27,637 bases of DNA from CAYNQN01 sp964530525 (GCA_964530525.1 CAZHBH010000029.1:1-27637), one strand, 5' to 3'. Counted from the first letter of the stretch, positions 16,692-24,444 are shown. Numbers and translations are program-made. Notes: a model not told the origin generated them from the sequence alone.

Positions 16692-18170
16692 TCAACCGGG
16701 CCAGACGATGGACTGAAGCTCGCTGTAGGCGTGGAAGCCGAACCGGCCTCCATCTCGACCCACGCCGCTCTGCTTGAAGCCTCCGAAGGGCAGCTCGTGG
16801 TTCCGCTGCACCGTGTTGATGCCGACGTTCCCGGTGCGCAGCTGCTCGGCGACGCCGAAGGCCTTCCCTGTGTCCGACGAGAACACGTAGTCGTAGAGGC
16901 CGAAGTCGGTGCTGTTCGCCAGGCCGACGGCCTCGTCCGCTTCGTCGAACGGGACGACCACTATGACCGGCCCGAAGATCTCCTCCTGAACCACCCGCAT
17001 GCCGGGCTTGCAGTCGGCGATGAGGGTGGGGGCCACGAAGAAGCCCTTCCCCCCCACGTCGGGCCGCTCCCCGCCGGCCACCACGGTGCCGCCCTCGTCG
17101 CGACCGGAGGCCACGTAGCCCTCGACGCGCTCGCGGTGCACCCCGGTGATCACCGGGCCGAGAACCGTGTCACGCTCGGTGGGATCGCCCACCTTGAGCC
17201 GGCCGGCGGCCTTCGTGAGACCCTCCACCAGCTGGTCGTAGATGCCCCGCTGGGCGAGGACGCGGGTGGGCGACGTGCAGATCTGACCCGAGTGGAACGC
17301 CCACACCGACGAGATGCCACCGATGGCGGTCCGCAGGTCGGCGTCGTCGAAGACGATCGCAGCGCCCTTGCCGCCCAGCTCGAGGAGCAGGCGCTTCATG
17401 TCCCTCCCCGCCACCTCACCGATGCGCTTGCCCACGGCGGTGGACCCCGTGAAGCTGACCATGTCGACGTGCGGCGAGGCGACCAGCGCCTCCGCCGGAG
17501 CCGGGCCCTCCGACACCACGATGTTCACCACGCCGGGCGGGAACCCCGCGTCGCGGAAGACCTCGCCGAGCTTCACGATCGCCAGCGGGTCCTGGGGAGC
17601 CGGCTTGACCACCACCGTGTTGCCCATGGCCAGCGCGGGACCGAGCTTGCCCGCCATGTTCGTCATGGGGAAGTTGTAGGAGGTGATGCACGTGACCACC
17701 CCGACGGGTGCTCGGCGTGCCATCCCCCCCATGATCCCGCCAGGCCCCAGGGCTGTGGTGGGCATGATCCCCGGCTCCACGGGGATGGTCGACTCTGCCT
17801 CGATGCCCTTGGCGTAGCGACGGAAGCGTGCCCCGGCCGTGGGGACCTGCATCGTCTTGGTGACCCGCATGGTGGCGCCGGTCTCGGCCTGCACCAGCGG
17901 CACGAAGTCGCCGAAGCGCTCCTCCAGCAGCTCGGCGGCACGGAGCAACAAGGCCGCGCGCTCTGCCGAGGGGGTGCGGGACCACGCTGGGAACGCCGCC
18001 GCTGCTGCCTCGGCGGCAGCTTCGGCATCCGCCACGGAGGCGTTGGGCGCGTACCCCACCACCTCCTCGGTCGCCGGGTTGACGATGGGATAGGTGCCGT
18101 CGCCGGGGGCGACCCACTCCCCCGCTATGAGGAGCTCGTAGGCGTGCTGGGGGTCTGGTGAACCGCTCAC
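16692..18170 (-). CDS. NAD(P)-dependent aldehyde dehydrogenase
   Basis: Oxidises an aldehyde to the acid; 492 residues, full length for the superfamily. Catalytic Cys298 lies in GQICTS, general base Glu264 in LELGGKG, oxyanion Asn166 in SYNFPMT, cofactor Lys189 in VVKPAP, and FTGSTAVGK is the cofactor-binding loop. EEIFGPV and the C-terminal LPFGGFKQSG are also present. The start is GTG at 18168-18170; there is no nearer ATG. This GTG overlaps the stop of a 12-codon mini frame (GTGA), and AGGGAG lies 11 bases upstream, so coupled translation is likely. It sits between the amidohydrolase and alcohol dehydrogenase genes, forming an alcohol-to-acid oxidation pair with the latter. Confidence 0.93.
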   Translation of the reverse strand: MSGSPDPQHAYELLIAGEWVAPGDGTYPIVNPATEEVVGYAPNASVADAEAAAEAAAAAFPAWSRTPSAERAALLLRAAELLEERFGDFVPLVQAETGATMRVTKTMQVPTAGARFRRYAKGIEAESTIPVEPGIMPTTALGPGGIMGGMARRAPVGVVTCITSYNFPMTNMAGKLGPALAMGNTVVVKPAPQDPLAIVKLGEVFRDAGFPPGVVNIVVSEGPAPAEALVASPHVDMVSFTGSTAVGKRIGEVAGRDMKRLLLELGGKGAAIVFDDADLRTAIGGISSVWAFHSGQICTSPTRVLAQRGIYDQLVEGLTKAAGRLKVGDPTERDTVLGPVITGVHRERVEGYVASGRDEGGTVVAGGERPDVGGKGFFVAPTLIADCKPGMRVVQEEIFGPVIVVVPFDEADEAVGLANSTDFGLYDYVFSSDTGKAFGVAEQLRTGNVGINTVQRNHELPFGGFKQSGVGRDGGRFGFHAYSELQSIVWPG

Positions 18171-18202
18171 TTCTCGAAGTTCTCCCTGATCTCGAGCGTC
18201 AC
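18167..18202 (-). pseudogene. Twelve-codon frame, possible remnant of a second amidohydrolase
   Basis: A tiny reading frame GTG...TGA encodes VTLEIRENFEK. Its GTG overlaps the amidohydrolase stop (GTGA) and its stop overlaps the aldehyde dehydrogenase GTG (GTGA). Its last residues ENFEK mimic the amidohydrolase C-terminus LNFEK, and the DNA repeats exactly over 16 bases. The simplest reading is the two ends of a deleted tandem paralogue. It could also function as a short translational coupler. The frame and the repeat are seen; history and function are inferred. Confidence 0.4.
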
Positions 18203-18214
18203 TTCTCGAAGTTC
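18167..18214. repeat. 16-bp direct repeat around the amidohydrolase stop
   Basis: TCACTTCTCGAAGTTC occurs at 18167-18182 and again at 18199-18214, a 32-base period, with CCTG following both copies after two mismatched bases. The right copy is the last codons and stop of the amidohydrolase gene; the left copy contains the aldehyde dehydrogenase start codon. Confidence 0.9.
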
Positions 18215-19416
18215 AGCCTGTAGACGTCTATGGCGTTCCCGCGCACGAGCTTGTTCACCGTCTCCACGGGCAGGTGGCCCATGAGCTTGTGGGCCACCTC
18301 CTTGGTGTGGGGCCAAGTGCTGTCGGAGTGGGGGTAGTCGGTCTCGAAGAGGATGTTCCCCTCACCGATGCGCTTGAGCGCCTCGGGCGTGAGCCCGAAC
18401 TGGTCGTCGAAGAAGCAGGCGAAGATCTGCTTGTAGTAGTAGGTGCTGGGCGGCTCCGGCACGAGGTCCCCCACGCCACCCCATCCCCTGTTCTCCTCCC
18501 ACACCTTGTCGGCGCGCTCGAGGATGTAGGGGATCCATCCCAGCTGGCCCTCGGCATACGCCAGCTTCAGGTCGGGGAACCGGGGGAGCACGCCGGACAT
18601 CATGAAGTCGACCATCGACATCATGCAGTTGGCGAACGTGATGGTGGACCCGACCGCCGGAGGTGCGTCAGCCGACGTCGAGGGCATCCTGGAAGAGGAC
18701 CCGATGTGCATGTTCACGACCATCTTGGTCTCGTTGCACGCCTCGAAGAACGGGTCCCACTCACCCGAGTGGATCGATGGAAGCCCGAGGAAGGGAGGGA
18801 TCTCCGTGAAGCACGTGGCGGTCACACCGCGCTCGGCCATGCGGCGCACCTCCGCTGCTGCGAGGTGCGCGTCCCACAGGGGGACGATGATCAGCGGGAT
18901 GAGCCGGCCGTCCGTCCCGGCGCACCACTCGTCGACCATCCAGTCGTTGTAGGCGCGCACGCAGAGCAGCCCGAGCTCACGGTCGTCCATCTCCGTGAAG
19001 GTCTGGCCGCAGAACCTGGGGAAGCTGGGGAAGCACATCTGCGCCTCCGTCCAGTTCGCGTCCATGTCCTCGAGGCGGGCCTTCTGGTCCCAGCAGCCCT
19101 TGCGCATGTCGTCGTAGGTGATGGGCGTCACCGTCACCTCTTCGCGAGGCACGCCAACAGCCGCGGAGAGCCTGGTCTGGGGGATGGCCTTGTCCTCCCA
19201 GACCCACCAGTCGGCGATGGGTCCGTCGTCGCCGTCGTCGCCCATCCGGTAGTCGAACTTGCCGCCCACGAACGACATGTCGGCGACGGGGTGGCGCTCG
19301 ATGCGCGGGCCGACGGCCTTGTACTTCTCGGGTAGGCGGTCCTGCCAGACGTTGCCCGGCTCGAGCACGTGGTCATCGACGGATACGAACTTGGGGAACT
19401 CGTCGATGGATGTCAT
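18199..19416 (-). CDS. Amidohydrolase-2 family metal-dependent hydrolase
   Basis: TIM-barrel hydrolase or decarboxylase of the amidohydrolase-related family PF04909 (ACMSD and resorcylate decarboxylase relatives), 405 residues. The N-terminal strand is VSVDDHVLEP, where Asp14/His16 stand in the usual HxH or DxH metal site. A metal histidine is in NMHIG (His237), and the C-terminal ETDYPHSDSTW carries the catalytic Asp360. The ATG at 19414-19416 has GGGAGGGCC directly upstream. It is the first gene of the long catabolic block, with a KstR-like site 15-28 bases upstream of its start. This subfamily is abundant in mycobacteria and Acidimicrobiia, largely without known substrates. Carbon-carbon hydrolysis, decarboxylation or lactone opening are all possible. 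Confidence 0.87.
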   Translation of the reverse strand: MTSIDEFPKFVSVDDHVLEPGNVWQDRLPEKYKAVGPRIERHPVADMSFVGGKFDYRMGDDGDDGPIADWWVWEDKAIPQTRLSAAVGVPREEVTVTPITYDDMRKGCWDQKARLEDMDANWTEAQMCFPSFPRFCGQTFTEMDDRELGLLCVRAYNDWMVDEWCAGTDGRLIPLIIVPLWDAHLAAAEVRRMAERGVTATCFTEIPPFLGLPSIHSGEWDPFFEACNETKMVVNMHIGSSSRMPSTSADAPPAVGSTITFANCMMSMVDFMMSGVLPRFPDLKLAYAEGQLGWIPYILERADKVWEENRGWGGVGDLVPEPPSTYYYKQIFACFFDDQFGLTPEALKRIGEGNILFETDYPHSDSTWPHTKEVAHKLMGHLPVETVNKLVRGNAIDVYRLNFEK

Positions 19417-19430
19417 GGCCCTCCCAAAGT

Positions 19431-19444
19431 TGGAACACGTTCTC
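19431..19444 (-). promoter_or_regulatory. KstR-like operator upstream of amidohydrolase
   Basis: TGGAACACGTTCTC keeps the AAC-N2-GTT core and matches TnnAACnnGTTnnA except for the last base (C for A). It shares GAACACGTTC-like symmetry and AACACGTTCT with the site at 11985-11998. It begins 15 bases upstream of the amidohydrolase ATG, next to the ribosome site, where binding would block early transcription. TACGCT on the minus strand just beyond it is a possible -10. It sits in the 137-base divergent gap with the gene at 19554 and might regulate both. Confidence 0.5.
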
Positions 19445-19490
19445 GTCTTGTAGCGTACCTCTGGGATCGCCCGAACGGGGTCGCTGCGGT

Positions 19491-19534
19491 GACTCCGCTC
19501 GGAGACTGGATCGATCGGCGGAGTCGGCGCCGAC
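19491..19534 (+). promoter_or_regulatory. Inverted repeats in the leader of the 19554 gene
   Basis: GACTCCGC (19491-19498) and GCGGAGTC (19518-19525) are perfect 8-base arms with a 19-base loop. GTCGGCGCCGAC (19523-19534) is a perfect 12-base palindrome sharing bases with the second arm. They end 19 bases before the ATG. They may form alternative leader hairpins or an operator; function is unknown. Confidence 0.4.
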
Positions 19535-19553
19535 GGAGGGAGACCGAGGTCAC

Positions 19554-20351
19554 ATGGAGCACCCCACCATCGAGCACGAGGCCATCGAGCCGGGAGCGGC
19601 GCTGTTCACGCTGGTGGAGCCGCACGCCGGCCAGGAGGTGGCCTACAACCGCTGGTACGAGCGCGACCACTTCTACGCGGGCTGCCTCGTGGGGCCCATG
19701 TGGTTCGCCGGCCGGCGCTGGGTGGCGACCCGACCCCTCAAGGAGATGCGGTTCCCCGGCGGCACCGGCTTCCTGCCGGAGCCCCAGAAGGGCTCCTACC
19801 TGGCGACCTATTGGATCCTGAAGGGCCACGAGGCCGAGGCCATCGAGTGGGGCACCAAGCAGGTGAACTGGCTGCACCCCGCCGGCCGCATGTTCGAGGG
19901 CCGAGACCACGTCCACACCCTCATGTACGTGAACCGCTGGGCGGTGAGCCGCGACGAAGACGGTGTGCCGCCCGCTCTCGCCCTCGACCACCCGTTCGGC
20001 GGCCTGGTGGCACTGACGGTGGACCGGCATCCCGACACGGAGCCACGCGAGATGTCGACCTGGCTGAAGGAGCGACTGCCGAGCTCGATGATGGCCACCC
20101 CGTGGGCCCTCACGTGCGCCCTCACGCCCATCCCGCTCCCCGACGACGCGCCGGTGTTCCAACCGGACAACCCGGGCCAGGATCGCCGGATGCTCCTCTT
20201 GGCCTTCACCGACACGGATCCCCGCGAGCTGTGGACCGCTTTCGAGACGTTCGGCGAAGCGGTCTACGACGGCGGCCTCGGCTCGGTCAGCTGGGCAGCG
20301 CCGTTCATACCCACCATCCCCGGAACCGACACCTACACCGACCAGTTGTGA
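19554..20351 (+). CDS. Conserved-looking protein, possible dimeric alpha/beta-barrel fold
   Basis: I do not recognise this 265-residue protein with certainty. It is soluble, with no signal peptide or membrane segment. ALFTLVEPHAGQEVAYNRWYERDHFYAGCLVGPMWFAGRRW near the N-terminus has the pattern strand, then W-Y-x-x-D-H, then P-x-x-x-x-G-R-R-W. That is reminiscent of ferredoxin-like dimeric alpha/beta-barrel proteins (EthD type). A second similar half may begin around residue 185 (RRMLLLAFTDTDPRELWTAF), which would make a tandem domain. The ATG at 19554 is used because the upstream frame is not conserved-looking; GAGG lies four bases before it and GGAGGG further up. It is divergent from the amidohydrolase and may share its regulation. 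The fold is a tentative inference. Confidence 0.75.
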   Translation: MEHPTIEHEAIEPGAALFTLVEPHAGQEVAYNRWYERDHFYAGCLVGPMWFAGRRWVATRPLKEMRFPGGTGFLPEPQKGSYLATYWILKGHEAEAIEWGTKQVNWLHPAGRMFEGRDHVHTLMYVNRWAVSRDEDGVPPALALDHPFGGLVALTVDRHPDTEPREMSTWLKERLPSSMMATPWALTCALTPIPLPDDAPVFQPDNPGQDRRMLLLAFTDTDPRELWTAFETFGEAVYDGGLGSVSWAAPFIPTIPGTDTYTDQL

Positions 20352-20354
20352 AGG

Positions 20355-20371
20355 CGGCCCCGGTCGGGCCG
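20355..20371. terminator. Short hairpin between convergent stops
   Basis: CGGCCC-CGGTC-GGGCCG is a perfect 6-bp GC stem with a 5-base loop, filling the 24-base gap between the stops of the 19554 gene and the glycosyltransferase. TTCC follows on the plus strand, without a proper T-run. Position suggests a compact bidirectional terminator. Confidence 0.5.
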
Positions 20372-20375
20372 TTCC

Positions 20376-21593
20376 TCACCCTATGAAGCGGTTCACGGCG
20401 AGTCGGGCGACCAGGCCGTAGCTGGTCCACATCGCGGCGCTCAGCACGACGGCCAGCAGGGGCCATCGCCACCGGGGCGCCAGGCGCAGCGCGAACGACG
20501 CGTACACGGAGAACAGGACCCAGTCCGCCAGCGCGAAGCGGTTGAAGCTCGCCAGCACGCTCGAGGCGAGCTGCGTGGCCACCAGGGCGATCGCGAGCAT
20601 CCAAGCCTCCAGGGGGAAGCGGTCTCGCCTGGAGAGCGCCGCGTAGCCCACGCCGAACACGACGATCGCCACGCACCACAGGTCCCACTGGCGCGCCAGC
20701 AGCGTCGGGACCATGGGGGTGCCGGGCTCGGGCCAGAGGTTCTCCACCCCCTGCCACACGGTCGCCCAGGGCCAACCGAGCGTCCGGCCCCAGTCGCCCT
20801 GGACCGAAACCCATGCGAGCGGATCGCCCAGCTGGTGCCACATCGCCAGCATCACTGCGGCCATTCCCGCCAGCCCTGCGGCCAGGTAGCCGAGCGCCCA
20901 GCGGTCGATGCCCCGGCGGCGGACGATCCGCGCCAGCACCAGCACCAGCGCCACGAGGATCCCGACGCTGCGGGTGCAGGCCACGCCCGCCAGGCAGAGC
21001 GCCGCGATGCCCCTGCGATCCTTGCGATCGGCCCACACCGCCCCGGCGCTGAGGGCGATGAACAGGCCCTCGGAGTAGAACGACCAGAGGAAGAGCGACG
21101 ACGGGAAGACGGCCATCAGCACCACGGCCAGTCGTGCCGTGCGCTCGTCTCGCCAGGCCTTGGTGGCCCCCCAGACCGCCACGAACGCGGCCAGGGCGGT
21201 GAACGTGGCGACCACGTGCACGGTGGCCGCATCAGACCCCGTTAGCCAGTAGAGCGGAGAGCTGAGCCAGGAAATCCCCGGGAAGAAGGCGTGCGAGGGC
21301 ATCTGGGGCCGGGGGTTCCAGTAGCCGTAGTGCAGTATCCGCAGGTAGTGGGCGCCGTCGTAGCGGTAGGCGGTCTCCACGAGGGGTCCGCCCGCGACCC
21401 ACAGCATCCCCAGCTGCACCAGCCTCCAGCAGGCGAAGACGGCGACCGGGAACCGGACGCCCCGGAGGGCCTCGCCCACGGGCTCCCATCGGCCCCTCGT
21501 GCGCGGGGCCGGTTCGTCCGGTCGCTCGGGCGCCTCCTGCCGGGTCCCGACCCGGCTGTCCGCGCCGGTGCTCGTGCCGGCGATCGTGCTCAC
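20376..21593 (-). CDS. PIG-V-like polytopic mannosyltransferase (GT-C fold)
   Basis: Integral membrane glycosyltransferase of 405 residues with about 9-10 hydrophobic segments after a ~45-residue charged, Pro/Arg-rich cytoplasmic N-terminus. The early external loop YRYDGAHYLRILHYGY (Asp79) matches the WDxxxY-type catalytic motif of PIG-V (GPI mannosyltransferase II) relatives, followed by HAFFPGISWLSSPLYW and the family-typical FPSSLFLWSFYSEGLFIALS. Such proteins use a polyprenyl-phosphate sugar as donor. The start is GTG at 21591-21593, one base after the SDR stop, so it is translated from the same message. It is the last gene of the MFS/EthD/SDR operon, and no other cell-envelope gene is nearby. 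Acceptor and sugar are unknown. Confidence 0.82.
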   Translation of the reverse strand: MSTIAGTSTGADSRVGTRQEAPERPDEPAPRTRGRWEPVGEALRGVRFPVAVFACWRLVQLGMLWVAGGPLVETAYRYDGAHYLRILHYGYWNPRPQMPSHAFFPGISWLSSPLYWLTGSDAATVHVVATFTALAAFVAVWGATKAWRDERTARLAVVLMAVFPSSLFLWSFYSEGLFIALSAGAVWADRKDRRGIAALCLAGVACTRSVGILVALVLVLARIVRRRGIDRWALGYLAAGLAGMAAVMLAMWHQLGDPLAWVSVQGDWGRTLGWPWATVWQGVENLWPEPGTPMVPTLLARQWDLWCVAIVVFGVGYAALSRRDRFPLEAWMLAIALVATQLASSVLASFNRFALADWVLFSVYASFALRLAPRWRWPLLAVVLSAAMWTSYGLVARLAVNRFIG

Positions 21594-21594
21594 G

Positions 21595-22404
21595 TCAGGT
21601 GGCCAGGACCCCGCCGTCGACCGAGAACGTGCTGCCCGTGACGAAGGAGGCCGCGTCCGAGCAGATCCACACGATCGCCTCGGCGACCTCTTCGGGGGTG
21701 CCCAGGCGTCCGAGCGGGACGTTGCGGCCCATCGCGTCCAAGGCGTCCTCGCTGCCAGCGAAGCCCGCGAGCATCGGCGTGCGGATGTCGCCGGGGCACA
21801 GGACGTTGACCCTCACCCCCTTGCGGGCGTACTCGAGCGCCACGCTCTTGGTGAGGCCGACCACCCCGTGCTTGGAGGCGACGTAGGCGGGAAGCTTGGC
21901 GAAGCCCATGAGGCCCGCCGCCGACGAGATGTTGACCACCGCCCCGCCACCCGCTTCGAGCATCGGGGGGATCTCGGCCTGCAGGCATAGGAAGGTGCCG
22001 GTGAGGTTCACAGCCACCGTCCTCTCCCAGTCGTCCAGCTGCTGATCGGGCAGTCGTGCATAGGTTCCGGTGACGCCCGCGCTGTTGACGGCCACGTCCA
22101 GCCGGCCGAAGCTCTCGAGCGCCGTCGCGACCATCGCCGCCACGTCGTCTCGATCGGTCACGTCCGCACGCACTCCACGAGCGTCGGCGCCTGCTGCCCG
22201 CAGCTCGCCCGCCGCTGCTTCCACCGCTGCGCCGTCACGGTCGGCCACCACCACCCCGGCACCTCGCCTCGCGAACAGATCGGCGGCTGCCCTCCCGATC
22301 CCCGAGGCCCCTCCGGTGATCAGCACGACCTTCCCGTCGAAGCGCTCCTTGGCCTCACCCTCGCCTTCGGCCCCACCATCGACACGGGGAGGCGGCGCGC
22401 TCAC
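21595..22404 (-). CDS. SDR family oxidoreductase (classical)
   Basis: NAD(P)-dependent dehydrogenase of 269 residues. TGGASGIG is at 30-37, Asp55 in VVVADRDG favours NAD, and NSAG at 107-110 varies from the usual NNAG. The active site is Ser160/161, Tyr174 and Lys178 (YVASK). PGDIRTPML and the C-terminal FVTGSTFSVDGGV are typical of the 3-oxoacyl-ACP reductase-like classical group. The start is GTG at 22402-22404, overlapping the EthD-like stop by four bases (GTGA); the first 20 residues are Pro/Gly/Glu-rich linker and no other start codon lies between it and the fold. GAGGTGC upstream is an acceptable ribosome site. Substrate unknown. Confidence 0.9.
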   Translation of the reverse strand: MSAPPPRVDGGAEGEGEAKERFDGKVVLITGGASGIGRAAADLFARRGAGVVVADRDGAAVEAAAGELRAAGADARGVRADVTDRDDVAAMVATALESFGRLDVAVNSAGVTGTYARLPDQQLDDWERTVAVNLTGTFLCLQAEIPPMLEAGGGAVVNISSAAGLMGFAKLPAYVASKHGVVGLTKSVALEYARKGVRVNVLCPGDIRTPMLAGFAGSEDALDAMGRNVPLGRLGTPEEVAEAIVWICSDAASFVTGSTFSVDGGVLAT

Positions 22405-22763
22405 GCTGCACCTCGCGGACCTTGGATGGGGACGAGGGGCTCTTCGGCCATCATCCACACGAGGGCCCCGGTGTCGAGGAAGCTGGCCTCGTCCGGCGCG
22501 ATCACCTCCGCGTACTCGGGTGCGGTCACGAACGCCTCGAAGTCGGCCATCGTCTCGAACCACTGGATCGTCACGCCGTCGAAGCCGGACGTTCCCGCCC
22601 ACTCGGGCGCCGCAGCACGCCGGTGCTGCTCGTAGCGCCTGACCAGGCGCGAGAACGGCTCGGTCGAGGCGATGAGCGGGGCATGGCGGTTCTCCCAGTG
22701 GTCGTAGAACTCCTCCAGGTCCATCCCCTCTCGTCGCTTGAGGAAAGCGATGAGCTTGACCAT
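22401..22763 (-). CDS. EthD-like dimeric alpha/beta-barrel protein
   Basis: Small protein of 120 residues of the EthD family (PF07110). MVKLIAFLKRREGMDLEEFYDHWENRHAPL shows the family signature F-Y-x-H-W-x-x-x-H-A-P-L at 19-30. A second strand, TIQWFETMADFEAFVTAPEYAEVI, and a final acidic DEASFLD region follow. EthD proteins often accompany P450 or degradation genes, and related folds act as cyclases or as haem- or polyketide-binding proteins. The ATG at 22761-22763 lies 11 bases after the MFS stop, and the C-terminus overlaps the SDR start, so it is an internal operon gene. The exact role is unknown. Confidence 0.85.
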   Translation of the reverse strand: MVKLIAFLKRREGMDLEEFYDHWENRHAPLIASTEPFSRLVRRYEQHRRAAAPEWAGTSGFDGVTIQWFETMADFEAFVTAPEYAEVIAPDEASFLDTGALVWMMAEEPLVPIQGPRGAA

Positions 22764-22774
22764 GGCCACCGACC

Positions 22775-24373
22775 TTACGTCGTGAGGCTCGTCAGCGAGC
22801 CTTCGGCTTCGTCGGCCTGAGACCCGGCCGCTCGCCGGCCCTTCGGGAACACGAAGAACCCGAGCACCAGCGCTACCAGGGCCATGCCCGCGGCCACGAG
22901 CTCGGCCACCGTGATGCCGAGGCGGAAGCCCTCGTCGGCCGCGTCCAGCACCTCCTGCTCGTAGGCAGGGCTGTCGTCGGGGAGGAGCCTGCCCGGTCCC
23001 ATCAGCGCGATGGCGGCGTGGGGGTTGGCGTCGTCGACGATGGCTTCCGCCAGCTCCTGGCGATCCTGCTCGTCGGGCACCACAGCGGCGAGGTCGGCAG
23101 GGAGCGTGATGGCCAGCACCGCGGCCAGGACGCTGCCCATGATGGCGTAACCGGCCGTGGAGCCCAGAGCCCGTTGTGCGCTCATGATCCCCGATGCCAT
23201 CCCGGCCCGCTCGCCGGGAACCGCGCTCATCGCGACGTTCGTGGCGGGCGCGATCGCCAGACCCCCGGACGAGCCGACGAGCGCTAGCCCCACCAGGAGC
23301 ACAGGCAGGTTCCCGATGCCGAACGCCACGACCAACGCACCCACCAGTGCGCAGGTGATCCCGACCAGGGTCGGTCGGCGACCTCCGATGCGTGCCGCCA
23401 GGCGACCCGCGAGGGGCGCCAGCACGACGGTCGGGATCGTGGCGGCCAGCATGAGGAACCCCGTGACCAGCGCCGAGTAGCCCTGCACGTTCTGGAAGTA
23501 CTGCGTCACCACCAGGAACATCCCGTAGACGCCGAACAGCACCCCGAAGATCGTGACGATCGCCGCCGTGTACACGCTGTCGGCGAAGAAGCGCACGTCC
23601 ATCATCGGGTCGCCCGCGCGGAGCTCGGCCAGCACGAACACCACCGCCACCACGGCAGAGCCCACGAGCAGCCCCAGGATCTCCGGCGACGCCCAACCCG
23701 CCGACGGACCCTGGATCAGGGCGTAGGTCAGACCTCCGATCCCGACGATGAACAGCACCTGCCCCAGCCAGTCGAAGCCCCTGTCGGTGGGATCGTGCGA
23801 CTCCGCCACGTACAACCTGACGAGCACGACGCTCACGGCCGCCACCACCACGTTGACGGCGAAGATGGCACGCCACCCCACCGTGTCGGTGAGGATGCCG
23901 CCCAGGGTGGGACCGATGGCCAGGCCGACGGCGGCCACCCCGGTCCAGGCGCCGATGGCACGGGCCTTGCGATCCGGGTCGGGGAAGGCCGCGCTCACCA
24001 GCGCCAAAGAGGTGACGTTGAGGATGGCGGCCCCGATGCCCTGGAGCGCTCGGGCAGCGCTGAGCGCCTCCAGCGAGGGGGCCACGCCGCACAGGGCCGA
24101 GCCCAAGGCGAACACCCCGATGCCGATGACGAACACCCTCCGGCGACCCAGGCGGTCGGCCGCCGACGCCGAGGACATCATGAACATCGCCATGGTGAGC
24201 GTGTACGCGGCGACCACCCATTGCAGCGAGCCCTCTCCCCCGCCGAAGTCGGCCTGGATGTCGGGCAGGGCGACGTTCACGATGGTCGCGTCGACGAAGA
24301 TCATGAAGAGGCCGAGGCCCGTCGCCACCAAGGTCATCCCCTGGCTGCCTGGCCCCTTCACCTCGTCGCTCAT
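22775..24373 (-). CDS. MFS drug:H+ antiporter, DHA2 (14-helix) family
   Basis: Proton-driven exporter of the EmrB/QacA type, 532 residues with about 14 membrane segments. Helix 1 carries VDATIVNVALPDIQ (Asp28, the D1 motif of DHA2 pumps), loop 2-3 has motif A ADRLGRRRVF at 72-81, and helix 5 has the antiporter motif C GLAIGPTLGG at about 150-159. An insert of ~50 residues near residue 430-480 (VPDEQDRQELAEAIVDDANP) is an external loop before the last helix, as in other actinobacterial members. The ATG at 24371-24373 lacks a convincing Shine-Dalgarno sequence, so it may be leaderless. It heads an operon with EthD-like, SDR and glycosyltransferase genes. Efflux substrate unknown. Confidence 0.92.
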   Translation of the reverse strand: MSDEVKGPGSQGMTLVATGLGLFMIFVDATIVNVALPDIQADFGGGEGSLQWVVAAYTLTMAMFMMSSASAADRLGRRRVFVIGIGVFALGSALCGVAPSLEALSAARALQGIGAAILNVTSLALVSAAFPDPDRKARAIGAWTGVAAVGLAIGPTLGGILTDTVGWRAIFAVNVVVAAVSVVLVRLYVAESHDPTDRGFDWLGQVLFIVGIGGLTYALIQGPSAGWASPEILGLLVGSAVVAVVFVLAELRAGDPMMDVRFFADSVYTAAIVTIFGVLFGVYGMFLVVTQYFQNVQGYSALVTGFLMLAATIPTVVLAPLAGRLAARIGGRRPTLVGITCALVGALVVAFGIGNLPVLLVGLALVGSSGGLAIAPATNVAMSAVPGERAGMASGIMSAQRALGSTAGYAIMGSVLAAVLAITLPADLAAVVPDEQDRQELAEAIVDDANPHAAIALMGPGRLLPDDSPAYEQEVLDAADEGFRLGITVAELVAAGMALVALVLGFFVFPKGRRAAGSQADEAEGSLTSLTT

Positions 24374-24444
24374 AGAGCGGGGAGCCTAGGTGTAGAACGC
24401 TGCGCAGGGCGGAGATCCCCGACGCTCGTGGAGCGGAGCCGTGG

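Noticed and set aside
16152..18161. A 669-codon plus-strand open frame opposite the alcohol and aldehyde dehydrogenase genes.
   Set aside because: It crosses both genes antisense and shows no recognisable domain; the opposite strand carries complete catalytic motifs.
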